From: Papaver somniferum
Taxonomy: Eukaryota > Streptophyta > Magnoliopsida > Ranunculales > Papaveraceae
Reading direction: 5' to 3'
Assembly (NCBI RefSeq): GCF_003573695.1
Contig: NC_039359.1
Coordinates: 95,601,275 to 95,665,274, forward strand
Length of the DNA stretch: 64,000 bases
Shown: positions 45,685 to 56,544 of the stretch, in pieces
Numbering within the stretch: position 1 is the first letter of the stretch
Layout: every line of letters begins with the position of its first letter
Translations under genes and position numbers: made by a program
The notes under the pieces: model-generated
The model's database searches: none
What the model was told of the DNA's origin: nothing
What the model saw: the letters and a program-made list of their open reading frames with translations, nothing else

Positions 45685-46290
45685 AATATATACTAAATAT
45701 ACATTTTGTGGTTGTTGTCTTCAAATCATGACAGTGTATGTCTATAGTAGATCACGCAAGATGTATTGTAAATAGGTTAATATCGAAAATATTGTGGTGT
45801 AGTTGGTGGCCTCATCATTTCAGTTACTAGTTTAGTGTATTGAAATATGGGTTTTCTTCCATGCCTACAAAATTGTGCTTAATTACATGAGTTTAAGAAA
45901 GTAGTAGTCTTGAGAAACTTGTTTCGTAGTGGAAAGGAATCAGAGGATCTATTTTAGGACCGATCCCTTAAGCAAGGTATCTATACTAAGACTAGTCCAA
46001 GAGATCTATAGCAGGACCGGTCCCAGGGATCCATAACAAGACCGATCCCGTACTTGGGGATCTATTATAGGACCGATCCCTAATAGGCTTACCAATTACA
46101 AACATATTTCTGATTTGTCTATTACTCTAGGGTTTGCATGGATATTGGAGATAGTCTTGTGATCATCCATGGTTTGTATCGACAAAGTTCATATCTGTTT
46201 TTAGACATGAAGATAGGCTTGTGATCATCTGCTGTTAACAGACTTTATTTTGTGCATGATCGATCACAAGGAAATAAATTCGCGTATAGA
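45685..46290 (+). repeat. Sirevirus-type LTR fragment, opposite orientation, with ~29-bp array
   Basis: Five diverged units built on GGATCTATnnnAGGACCGATCCC lie at 45945-46085. The following TTTCTGATTTGTCTATTACT stretch matches the reverse complement of 50700-50760 in the LTR at 48990-51366. The orientation is therefore plus. The fragment cuts off the element that contains the 46294-47023 block. Confidence 0.6.
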
Positions 46291-46293
46291 GAT

Positions 46294-47023
46294 GGCAGAG
46301 TCATAAAATCTTCCTTCAGCAGCAGATTGAACAATCTTTTAACATAAGACTTGTAGATCAGCTTCAACGATCAAGTTGACGGCACGTAATATTTTGTCCC
46401 TGATTACAGGAGAATTCCCTAAGAACCTTATCAACCCTCTAGAAGAAGAATTTCTTTGCCCAACCGCCAGGGATTTTTTTGCAGTCAATTTTCTTGTTAA
46501 AATTTAAGAATCTACATTTGACGTCAATTGTAGTCTCGCGAGGTATTTAACCAACTTTTTTTGAGATACTGGATCATCAATAGGAACAACTCATTGCATG
46601 TGGTTTAAAAGCAGTTGCTGAATATTTATCATTTGTATAATCAACTCGGAAGCTTCAAAAGTACCATTTGTTTTGAACAAATTCAATTTGACATCATCTT
46701 TGTGAAGGTATTTGAGGTAACATTGCATCCCGTCAGCTTCTTCTTGCCAAGGAAACAATAATAACGCCATCCTCGAGAAAGAAAATCACGTTCATTGACT
46801 CCCATACAGTCTGTGTGAAACAATCTCCGATGGTTTAATAAAAGAACATTGTTTTCATACTTTTCCATCAAGATAAATAGAACATACAACTCTTGGGTGA
46901 CTTTGATCAACAACATCTTCTCCATCCAACTTGTGTGAAATCCAGAAACTCTCTTTGCTGGAAAACACGACAGTACTTTTCAACCTCGCATCAATTATTC
47001 CAAGGAGGTCAATGGTCAATCAA
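46294..47023 (-). other. Unidentified repeated block, copy 1
   Basis: About 730 bp match 53682-54437 at roughly 80%. Best conserved are GAGATGRCAGAGTCATAAAA, AACCGCCAGGGATTT, TAGTCTCGCGAGGTA and the 110 bp around 46860-46970. Both frames 1 and 2 of the minus strand give protein-like text, for example FWISHKLDGEDVVDQSHPRV or, shifted, LLIKVTQELYVLFILMEK. Frames break often. It sits in the interior of a minus-strand LTR element whose LTR is at 48018-48304. Function and family are unknown. Confidence 0.45.
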
Positions 47024-48001
47024 CGCAAAGTTGCACCTTAGACAGCGAACCCATAATAATATTTTTAAAAATAAATTTAAATTCAGATGCATCTTGATAT
47101 TGTACCACTGTCAAGATGTTATTTTTAAATTCCATCGAAGAAACGATGATAAATCTTCATTATAGAGTTTAATTATTAAACTAATCTGATTTAGTTTTTC
47201 ATAAATATAAAATATAAACTAATTAATCATCATTAGCTAATTTTAATTATATTATCAGCACTAACTCAATGAGGGCGTTTAGCCATTAAGAAAAATATCT
47301 AGATATGAGGTTTTTGAAACTACTACCTAATGATATTTTTTTGTCATATTATAGCAGTCCCTCCAATGGAATCATCATCCCCTAGCTATAATATGACTTT
47401 TCTTCTATTATTCATCTAAGATAGGTACTTGTGAAGCGTACTTTGCTATGGGATCTTCAAAACATGGATCATTATCAATATAAGTTTTCATCATCTTGAA
47501 GGCTAAAAAATAACTCATTGATTCATTTCCATACATTTGACAGTTCCCCTTAAAAATTATTATCTAAAAGAGTTTGTTTAGTAGGAAAACTTGAATATGT
47601 GCATATTAATCGGAAGAATTACGCGATCCCATTATAATTATGCATACTTTCATTATACACAACACCTAAACTCATAGTCCATGGTTCATCGAATAATACA
47701 TGCAATATATTATCCATAAAAGATATTTCACAATAAGCAATACTACAATATCTACCTTTGCAATAGATCGCCATTAAAATCAAATTCACCACAATTGATT
47801 TTCTTGAAGTAATTTACCACTGCAATAGGCACATAGTTTCTCGGATAAGATTGATCAAGAATAAAATCAAACACCATTCCACTTATTTCGAAAGTAATGC
47901 AAAATTATCTCTTAATGAAGAAGAACTTGAAAGTCAAGGAACTCAATGGAGGTCTTCAACCGTGGATATAGCCGAATTCAAGACACTCTGGAGTATCTCA
48001 A
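47024..48001 (-). other. Interior of LTR element, one coding-like patch
   Basis: Mostly AT-rich. On the minus strand around 47780-47890 a frame reads MVFDFILDQSYPRNYVPIAV and YFKKINCGEFDFNGDLL, without stops over some 40 codons, and then degenerates. It is not recognised. It lies between the PBS-like site (48002-48017) and the repeated block. Confidence 0.35.
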
Positions 48002-48017
48002 CCATGGTTTGATACCA
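48002..48017 (-). other. PBS-like site (TGGTATCAAACC)
   Basis: On the minus strand TGGTATCAAACCATGG resembles the initiator-tRNA-Met PBS and directly follows the LTR at 48018-48304. Confidence 0.5.
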
Positions 48018-48304
48018 CTTAACATAGGTGAACCGTATAATTTGGTTCAAAGATCCAACGAATACTAAAAGCTAGTGTAAAATTCACAAAAGCGATAACG
48101 AAACTAGATGAATAAGCAAGAAAAATAATTTTGATTGTACAATTATCTTTCTCTACAATACTAGGCTTTAATAATTCCTAATAATACTAAGATTACAAGT
48201 AGATAATCATTTTAAAGAAAGAAACTAACCAAAACTAGGAAAAGGAAATCCAAAATTAAGAAACACACTAGGAAATAAAGAACCTATGCATAGGGTGTCC
48301 TGCA
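48018..48304 (-). repeat. LTR of chromovirus-like element, copy 1
   Basis: The minus-strand start TGCAGGACACCC at 48304 and a block with CTAGGAAATA and AAACTAGGAAAAGGAAATCC match 53137-53269. It ends at the PBS-like site. A length of about 287 bp suits small gypsy LTRs. Family assignment is tentative. Confidence 0.55.
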
Positions 48305-48989
48305 TCAGAAACATGGATCAATAAAAGACCAGGTATTTGGCGAAGGAAGTAAAATTATTCTTATAATGAATATCTTCTTAAGATTTTCCACATACTATAT
48401 GGTGGGGTTTATATGGGATTTTTTTTAAGGAGAACGAAAAATAATAGGCTAAAGATGTGTTAGGTTTCTTAGAACAAAATTTTCGTACCTACGAGGGAAG
48501 GACGGTTGGGCTTAAGAATACAAGGAGCACAAATAAATCTTTTCTTGCAAAATTCATTTGGAGGTATATTATACTCCCTCTGTTCCACTTTGGATGAGGC
48601 TTTTGGAGTTATCAGATGAATTATGGAAAAAGAAAGAGATCCATGTCCATGAAAAAGGTCTTCAAACATTAATTGTTATTACTATATATTTTTTAAAAAG
48701 GCTTAAGGTTTCAAGAAAAATTCAAGGATGTTGTTTTCCATTTTGTGGAAAAATATGAAAACCCTTGAGTATTTTACAACTAGAAAAAACCCTTAAACCC
48801 TTATCTAAAATGGAACAAAGGGAGTAGAATTGATTGTCTTTTGGAGAAGGGTCGTGCAGGGAAAAAACAAATCCAGATGCAGAAGTCATAATTCCTGTCG
48901 GATGAAAATTCCACAAAGATGGAGATTGTGGAAAGGAATTTTGAAGGTGGACCCACTAATTTAAGAGAAGATGGGAATTAAGATTCAAA
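48305..48989. other. Flanking DNA, with a possible MITE-like inverted pair
   Basis: A CTCCCTCTGTTCCACTTTGG block at 48573-48592 and an inverted counterpart (GAACAAAGGGAGTAG, 48811-48825) enclose 250 bp. This may be a second Stowaway-like or related MITE. No gene is seen. Confidence 0.5.
48573..48825. mobile_element. MITE-like element (CTCCCTCTGTTCC ends)
   Basis: The ends CTCCCTCTGTTCCA and TGGAACAAAGGGAG are inverted repeats of Stowaway type. TA lies immediately outside the left end (48571-48572) and TAG follows the right end. The interior is AT-rich and non-coding. Confidence 0.65.
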
Positions 48990-51366
48990 TGACGAGGGTA
49001 CCGAGTACATTACACTCTTTTCGATATCAACCTATACAAACACACCTTTTATAGTTCTACCAAAACAATAATAGCCAAAGAAATACTTGAACAAGATGTA
49101 ACTTGAAATATAGTCTAAGTTCGTAACTGAACTAACTAGGGTATTGTACCAAGTGGATTAATATACTAGTGTATTTACTTTAATTATGAAGATAAAAAAC
49201 ATTACGGAAGTAAAGTAAATCATATAACACACAAGATTTTGTTAACAAGAAAAACTGTCTGGCAGAAAATTCTCGGGACATAGTCCAGGTTTAAATACTC
49301 TCAGGACCTAATCCGATTTGAACACTCCCAAACTTAAGACGTTAGACAAATTGACTACCATAACTTCGTATAATTAGTGAGACCAAAACACTCTTTTGTT
49401 ACTCAGTTCCTACAATATCTCTGCGCCTACAGCCAATTCGGTCTATGCATGTGAATACTAAGAAAAAGTCCACTATCTTGAGTTAATTCACCTGTCGTGA
49501 AGACTTCCGCTTTTACTTCCTTTGGATCATAACCTGAAACTGAAAACGATTAAATCTGTTTCAGTAACCAACTCACTTATCAATCTACCAAATTAATACT
49601 TAGATCGGAGATAAGGTATAGTAAAGGATCCTCAATTTAATTAATGTAAACTCCTTTGGTCAAAGATCGAACCAAGATAAATACTATTAAATAATCTATC
49701 TCAGCGAACAAGCTCTATCCAAGCAACTTAACAAGAAGAAACAACTATACAGTTTGTTCGATCTTTGCAACAAGGCTTAAGTCTATCTTTCTATCAAGAT
49801 AAATTGCTTGTTTGGATCCCATAGAATCAAGTATGCAAGAAAAATCACAAATATCAGAAACCAGAAAAAGAAAAGTCATACAGTCTTCAATCTTCAAAGT
49901 TATTGTTGTACAAGCAACTTGATTTCCCTATTGATTAATACACATAAAACGACATCTGTTAATATTGGTTGATCAACAGTTCTATCTGCTTATCTTGAAT
50001 CAAGAGATTTGTAATAACCAAATCCTCAAACAAACTTGAATGACATTATATCATAATAGAATGGCAATAGGATAGATCTATCAAGGATAACTATGATGTT
50101 AGTTCTTAATCGAAAAACTAAAATAACAATACGATTTAGTTTACGGTACTACTAAAATCTTCTTGATCCCAAAGAATATCTATAACGAAGGCAACACACA
50201 ATGTTTCACCTAATTAACACACTTTTCTTTCTTAACAAGTTGGCTTCCCATACAATCACTTAAGGTGTGTGTCAAGGGATGAGTTTGTATGAATACAAGC
50301 TCCAAGTTTTATATTTTTATGACCAAGGATTGAGTGGAAGACAAGGTATTACCAAATTTAAAAATTCTTAAGATATGCAATGAATGTTTATATCCGAATA
50401 TAATAAATACCAAATGTCTTCCAACCATAAGCATAAATCACTCACAGTTGGAAAATATTAGATAGAAGACATCCATGTACTTTACTAATATTGTAACTAG
50501 ATATATGCAAACCTCTGTGATACGGTAAGCATATATTTTTTGGCATCTAAAAATATTGAAAATTCGGTTTCCGGATCATGCCTTGAGTATCAAGGGAAAA
50601 ATACATGAACATTAATGTATTAGAGTTTAACATAATGTTCAAATTACTATGTTGACGTTATGTGAACACTCCAAATCTAACCAAAATAAATTTTGATGTC
50701 TACAAAAACCCTATGATAGTAGACATATCGAAAATATAAGTTTTGGTCAGGCATATACTGATCGTTCCCAACTTAGATCCTTGTTAGGGATCGGTCCAAA
50801 CTTAGATTCTTAGGATCGGTCCTAGTTGAGATCCTTATTAGGGATCGGTCCTAGTTGAGATCCTTACATGGGATCGATTCTTATAATAGATTCTTATTTT
50901 GGATTAGTTCTTAGAATAGATCCTTTAATCACCATTTCAATTACCATTTTTTTTTTGCAAGTCTACTCCTTAAACTATGTAGTTAAGGATAATTCTGAAG
51001 TATTCATTCCTTCTTTCTTTGATCATAACATAATGACCAAGTCACAAATACTAGAGACAAGAAAAAAACTTTATATTTTATGTTATGTTTCCAATAAATA
51101 CTATCTTGAAATAAAAAAAGATATAAATCGAATGAGTCAAGTATTTTGTACTAACCTCGAAATAAAGAATGATGTCTTCGATGTTCATAGTCTTCAGGTT
51201 CTTCATGAGTGATAAGATCAAGTCTCAACATTTCTATGTTCATAGTCTAACCTAACAAAGTTGACTCTAGTAATCAAATTAAGCGACTCCGAGTTTTGGA
51301 ACTAACTTTGACAACCAAACTTGACATACCAACACTTGGTGGGTTCAACCTAGCAATAATCTAACA
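48990..51366 (-). repeat. Sirevirus-type LTR, 2377 bp, probably solo
   Basis: The right end ATCTAACA parallels the CTCTAACA end of the first Sirevirus LTR, and the interior aligns with it (for example TTTTGTTAA near 49240, and CGGGACATAGTCCAG). The left end TGACGAGGG has no PBS outside it, and no PPT lies beyond the right end, which fits a solo LTR. AAGAT follows the right end directly. The same pentamer lies at the left, separated by five bases. A 29-30 bp array occupies 50760-50925. Confidence 0.65.
50760..50925. repeat. 29-30 bp tandem array in the Sirevirus-type LTR
   Basis: Five to six units of AGATCCTTnTTAGGGATCGG plus TCCnAGTTG, decaying to the right. Each unit contains a GGATCGGTCC near-palindrome. 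The inverted equivalent is the array at 45945-46085. Confidence 0.8.
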
Positions 51367-53136
51367 AAGATAAATAGTGGAGAGAAAATAAAATTTTGAT
51401 ATGATATTTGGTTAAGTACAACAATAGTGAATGTTTCCCCTCTTGTATATAAGATACATGACTCATAATCTCGGTGAGTTCTATTTTTTATGACAAAAAT
51501 ACATTCATCTTAAAATCTCGATAATTATGTGGACTACTTTCCATAACTCAAGTCCTACCTCGGTAAACATTCATATGTAGAGGCAGTAATATGTACTCCA
51601 TAATAGTTAAATTATGTAACGATGAAGATGAAAACATGGACCATTTGTTTATTCACTACAATGTTATAAGATAATTGTTGTTTTACTTTATTAAAAAGTT
51701 CAAAGTTTCTTGGATGCATGATGCATAGTTTCTTGCTGGTAAACTTTAAAACATGGAAATTTAACCAAGTTCAAGGTAGAAAAATCAAGATTTGGTGTGT
51801 TTTACTACGTGAAGCTATGTAAAAAACACATACATGTAAACAAATACAAGCTATATATATACATACAACTTATAGATGTTCGGGTTTTTTATTCTTTTTA
51901 AACTTTTGCATAAAAGGGATATTCTCTCATGATCATCTAAATGTCAGAAACGACCCTTCTCTATGAAAACTAAAAACCAAACCCTAATCTTTCCATCATG
52001 TCAAACGCAATACTCAAAGGGATGTTCACTTCTGTGGGAAGGAAAATAGATAACAAATACATGAGAATCCCATAGCAACTTGAAGTTGAAATGGTTATCC
52101 TTAAAGAACAACAACAACCTCAGACACCAATACCCACTCAAATGAACGCACGACCTAAGGTATTAGGTATTCAGACTGCTACTCAACATGTTTGTAACTC
52201 TTCATATTTTCTCTACATTCTACTTTATTGGTCTTGTATTTGGTGCTACCACTCCCTTCATTTTCTTTAATCACGTTCAATTCCTAGTAGTTATTTTCAT
52301 TGGGGTTATTGGACTAGCATCAATCATTCTTAGGATGATTTTGGAGAGTGTTAAAATGATACATGATCATATTTATATGAAAAGTCTGTTCCTTAGCGGT
52401 TGTTGTAACAATCGTGATCGCTACTGTTCATTACCAAATAATATCTGAGCTGGTAAAGAGACGACTTAGTATTCCAAGTGAAGCAGCAGAAGCTACTACT
52501 CCAATAGCTCCATCTCATCTTCCTAAGTTATACCGACTACTCACTCTTACTATTAATATGGTTAGGAAGTATTTATGGTATCTCGTTGTGCGATATTGGT
52601 CTTGGAATATATGGTGGACTTGAAACTTCCCTTGTAGACAGGTTCGGAGGGAAAGGGTACAAGTGGGGTCACTTGCACACACTAAATTTTGAATTTCAAT
52701 AAGAATAGGTTTGCGATTTATATAATTTCTATGTATTTCAGGTGCAAATCATAATGGTAAAATTAAAAATTATATCAGCAATAGGTTCAAAATGTAAACT
52801 AATCAATTAAATCTTCTTTATTCATCAATTCCTACCGGAAAAACTCTCTCTATGAAGAAATAAAGAAAACAACAATTATGTTGATCATTTGAACTCTTCA
52901 AGAATATTAATATGCATAATTCCTTTGCAGAGATTGGTGTACTCAAAATATGATTCATGGCATAATTCATGTTGTTTTGGGTAAATTATACCATATAGCA
53001 TAAATATGAATAAAAAAAAATGAAAAAAGTAGTGAATGTTAAGAAAAAAATGGTTCAATCGCATAACATTTAAATCATGGCTCCATCCTTGCATTTTCGT
53101 ATAGGAAAATGAAACCAAAGTAATATAGAACTTATG
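51367..53136. other. AT-rich DNA with one membrane-protein-like remnant
   Basis: The only notable content is the remnant at 51998-52623. The right part carries short A-runs and no transposon ends. Confidence 0.45.
51998..52623 (+). pseudogene. Unidentified membrane-protein-like gene remnant
   Basis: A plus-strand ATG (51998) opens MSNAILKGMFTSVGRKIDNK and reads to a TAG, followed by a Gln/Pro-rich patch. After frame changes come two strongly hydrophobic segments (FSTFYFIGLVFGATTPFIFF and FLVVIFIGVIGLASIILRMI) and then VVVTIVIATVHYQ and KRRLSIPSEAAEATTP. The layout of basic N-terminus, hydrophilic loop and clustered membrane segments suggests a real, now broken, membrane protein gene. I do not recognise the family. 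Confidence 0.35.
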
Positions 53137-53290
53137 TTTAGGCTTCAGTAATTCCAAACACTATTAGAACTAGAAAAAGAAAACCAAAGTAAACTAGGAA
53201 AAGGAAATCCTAATTTAAGAAACAAACTAAAACTAGGAAATAGACAACTTATATTTGGGATGCCCTACATTAGGCCCCCTAATCGAACAA
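53137..53290 (-). repeat. Partial chromovirus-like LTR (copy 2) and its PPT
   Basis: The minus-strand LTR start TGTAGGGCATCCC at 53269 is preceded by a purine tract (CGATTAGGGGGCCTAA on minus) and a CTCGAGGTCGAG word, the layout seen at the 3' ends of plant chromoviruses. The sequence matches copy 1 (48018-48304) back to about 53137 and is then lost. Confidence 0.55.
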
Positions 53291-53681
53291 AACTCGACCT
53301 CGAGTTTGTTATAGAAAAACAAAACGCCCTAGCCACAGGGTCATAAGGTGGGAAACGACGACGATGATGATCATCATCTATCAAATATCTAAAATTCGGC
53401 ATAAAAAGACAAACACCTTTACCGGGGTCATACGGTCGAAAGAGACTATGTAGATCATTATTCATTAGATACTTCGCATTACTAGCTTGCAAGAAACTTT
53501 TGTAGGCAAGTACTAGTATATTCAGAGAAGTTAGCATTAGGAATATACATGTGGCAAATAATTTTAATAGCATTGAACACCCACTCTAGTATCCTTCACA
53601 TGCTCGTAATACTTGAAACCAACATCCATATGTGAAACACCCTGCCTTCAACCAATATCCAAAACAACTTCTTGCTTAGAG
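53291..53681 (-). other. 3' interior of the copy-2 element
   Basis: A minus-strand frame (53265-53573) contains a diverged duplication, RPYDPGKGVCLFMPNFRYL and PPYDPVARAFCFSITNSR, that is, two PYDP units about 95 bp apart at DNA level. No family is recognised. Confidence 0.4.
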
Positions 53682-54437
53682 ATGACAGAGTCATAAAATC
53701 TTCCTTAAACCGTAGATAGAACAGTCTTTTTACATAAGACCTAAAGATCATCTTCATTAATCAAGTCGACTTCACGTAACATTTTTTCCATGATTATAGG
53801 ATAATTCTCCTTTAAAATTGTGAGAAACATATTCAGAACCTTGTCAAATCCTCTAGAAGAATAATTTCTATGCACAACCGCCAGGGATTTCTTTGCAGTC
53901 AATTTTCTTATTAGAAATGAAAAAACTAAAGTTGAGCCAATTGTAGTCTCGCGAGGTAGTAAACCCACTTCTCCTGGTATTTTGGATCTTCAATAGGGAC
54001 AACTCCTTACATGTGATTTAAAAGCAGTTGCTCAAAATTTTCATTTGTGTAATCAACGGGAAAGCTTCAAAACTACCTTTTGTTTTGAAAAAATTTGTTT
54101 TGATATCGTGTTTAAGAATATATTGGAGGTGAGATTGTAGACCCCACAAATGCTTCTTGACGAGGCCAGAATGATAATACCATACCCAGGAAGGAGAATA
54201 ACGTTCAGCGACTCACATACAATTTGTATGAAACAATCTTTGATAGTCTTGACAAAAGAATATGGTTTTTCTACTTTTTCCATCAAGATAAATAGAACAT
54301 ACAACTCTTGGATAACTTTGATAAGCAATATGTTCTCTATCCAACTTGTGTGAAATCCAGAAACTCTCTCTGCTGCAAAACACGCCCGTATGTTTGGACC
54401 TCGCAACAATTGTTCCAAGGAGGTTAATGGTCAGATA
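53682..54437 (-). other. Unidentified repeated block, copy 2
   Basis: This is the partner of 46294-47023. Here the longest minus-strand frame (54053-54418, 121 codons) begins MEQLLRGPNIRACFAAERVS and continues FHTSWIENILLIKVIQELYV. A second frame in the same register (53741-53968) has LIRKLTAKKSLAVVHRNYS. It ends abruptly at 54439, where an LTR starting TGATAAGTG begins. Whether it encodes a protein is unresolved. Confidence 0.45.
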
Positions 54438-54439
54438 AC

Positions 54440-55708
54440 TGATAAGTGCTTAGTTACATATTTCAAATGTCATTCCATACTTGTTTTAGCAAAATTTCTT
54501 GCATATTACCTTGTATTATGGCTGTTTTCTAGTTTATATCTTTTTTAGGTTAATCATCCAAAGAGAAGTGGAAATAATTACAAAAGTGAAGTCACAAGTG
54601 CAGAAGTGCCAAATATAAAGAAAAACTCATTCAAATCCAGGAATTCTTACTATCATCTTTAAGAGAACGAAAATACGAATCCAACTATACAAAGATGAGG
54701 TCATTCCGAGTTCATATAAAGAAGTTATGAGCAAAACGATGAAACCAATTTGGTAGTTTTCTGAATTTGAACGTGTTGAATGTATGCGTTTCTTGTTTGA
54801 TACTACTTCCTATATGAGTAATTTGTTTCTATCTCATGAAACTTTCATATTTTACCATGTAGAAGATTTTGTCATGAACTCGAAATTGAAAACTAAGAGT
54901 TGGTTGTTTCTTGTTTGATATATTCAAACACCCGGTCTTTTTTGTTTGTTTCCTAATTAATATGTTCAAGTATTGTCTCTAGAAAGAATAACCATACTCT
55001 CTTACCTTTTCAAAGGCTATAAGGCTTAACAGCTTATATATATATATACACGTCTCTCTCCTTTCAAAATCCCCCTCTTGAGGTACATCCTAAGATCCTA
55101 ATTTCTTGTCCAATACATGATGTATAAAAAACAAATAACTGGTATCAATAACGAAAGATAACTTCAGAACATGTATGTAAAACACACACAGTATGAAACA
55201 CCAACTTTCAACTAAATTATTCTTAGCAATAGTAATACATCCAAACAATACAGTCATAGATTTTTCTTCCTCCATACTAAGTCAGCTAGCCTTGATAATT
55301 TTTTTAAACCAACAAGCAAGATATATCGATAGTGAGTATCCTAAAATGGTTTGTATTCTTTAACCCCAATCAAACTAGACACTTGTGAAGCGACGATTGT
55401 AATTTCAACGCATATAAATGTAAATTAAAAATATTAAGAATCAAACCATGGCTCTTCATAAAAATTAAACTACGAAGGACTCAAGAATCAGTATATCATA
55501 TAACATTTATGTTGTGCTAGAAACGTGTATTCGAAACACGTTAAACACACATTTGATTGAAGGCTTTCTACGTAATTGTGCAATTTTCTCACTTCTAGGT
55601 CCTATCAATATAATCATGTGTACTTTCTTCCTCGACCATGATAAATTCATATCCTTAAAGTAACTAGAGTTTAAAGCATGTGAAAATCGCACTGTTTTCT
55701 AGGCTAAC
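54440..55708 (+). repeat. Athila-like LTR fragment (TGATAAGTGC start)
   Basis: The start TGATAAGTGC resembles the TGATAG starts of the two Athila-type elements. A T-rich tract ending in AGGTTA lies about 105 bp in, at the same relative place as in those LTRs. A TATA box in a (TA)n run lies at 55035-55050, followed by a CT-rich leader. The 3' part is not identifiable and no partner is seen. The young element is inserted at its right edge. Confidence 0.5.
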
Positions 55709-55778
55709 TGATAGGTGTCTTAAACACCTTGTTATTTATCTATTGTTTATACTTTCTTCGCGAGTTTTCTTGTAAATT

Positions 55779-56303
55779 ATGTATCTTATGATTGATTTTA
55801 AGTTTATTAGGTGCAATGGAGTCCTTGAGAGCAAAAGAAGGAGCAATCGTCCATTTGGAGTGCAAAGGGCTAAGGTGCGTGAAAAGGAGGTGACAGTTGA
55901 GTTGAACAGGAAATTAAGCTATCGGTTCTTTGAAACTGACAGGTTAAATGAACTAAGGTGGCCCTTATCCAATAACGTGAGTTGCCAATATAAGTTCCTA
56001 TCATTACCTACCCCTAAAGTCAAGAGAAATGTCTTCTCTTCTCATTATTGTTTCCATCTAAAATTCAGAGAACGAGAGAAACGAGTGATGCTGCTAGTAA
56101 AGAAGAGATTGATGAGTTTGGTGGATCTTAGATCAGTGGTAATTCAAGGGTACAAGTGTGGGTTTGAATCTGTCAAGGATTTGTCATTACTGCTGCTACA
56201 GATCGAGAATGAAATGGGGAAGAAAATGGAAAGAGTTAGGGTTTGTGGTGAATGTTTTCTGCTGATTTCGGTTGAAATTGAGGAGGAGAAATTGAAGTGC
56301 TGA
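55779..56303 (+). CDS. LTR-embedded ORF, 174 codons, unknown
   Basis: This ATG-started frame lies 70 bp inside the LTR, so it is present in both LTRs (again at 62641-63165 with one Ala to Ser change). The sequence is basic and Leu/Arg-rich (for example ELNRKLSYRFFETDRLNELR) with no domain I know. The 3' copy's only change in this frame is an amino-acid replacement, so conservation reflects youth, not selection. It could be a chance ORF, an exon, or an accessory protein. A small 72-codon frame follows 22 bp downstream. Confidence 0.3.
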   Translation: MYLMIDFKFIRCNGVLESKRRSNRPFGVQRAKVREKEVTVELNRKLSYRFFETDRLNELRWPLSNNVSCQYKFLSLPTPKVKRNVFSSHYCFHLKFREREKRVMLLVKKRLMSLVDLRSVVIQGYKCGFESVKDLSLLLLQIENEMGKKMERVRVCGECFLLISVEIEEEKLKC

Positions 56304-56325
56304 TATTGATTGTGTTCATTGAGAG

Positions 56326-56544
56326 ATGGGTTCGATCTGTAAGAATGAATCCGACAGTTGTTGGCAGTGTAATGAAGCTGTTTCTGTTAACGAATTTGAG
56401 ATTGAATCTGAGATAGATGATGAGTATATTTACTGGAATTGGATCGAAGAATCAGAAGCTGATGCTGCTAATGAATATGAGATGGAAATGGGTTTGAGGT
56501 TGAAGTTGCAGGAATTGATTCAAGAGTTTAGGTGGTGTTCATGA
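56326..56544 (+). CDS. LTR-embedded small acidic ORF, 72 codons, unknown
   Basis: Starts MGSICKNESDSCWQCNEAVS and is rich in Glu and Asp (IESEIDDEYIYWNWIEESEA). It has CxxC near the start. Present again at 63188-63406 with an identical protein, the only DNA change in it being silent. It follows the basic 174-codon frame closely. Coding status is unproven. Confidence 0.28.
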   Translation: MGSICKNESDSCWQCNEAVSVNEFEIESEIDDEYIYWNWIEESEADAANEYEMEMGLRLKLQELIQEFRWCS

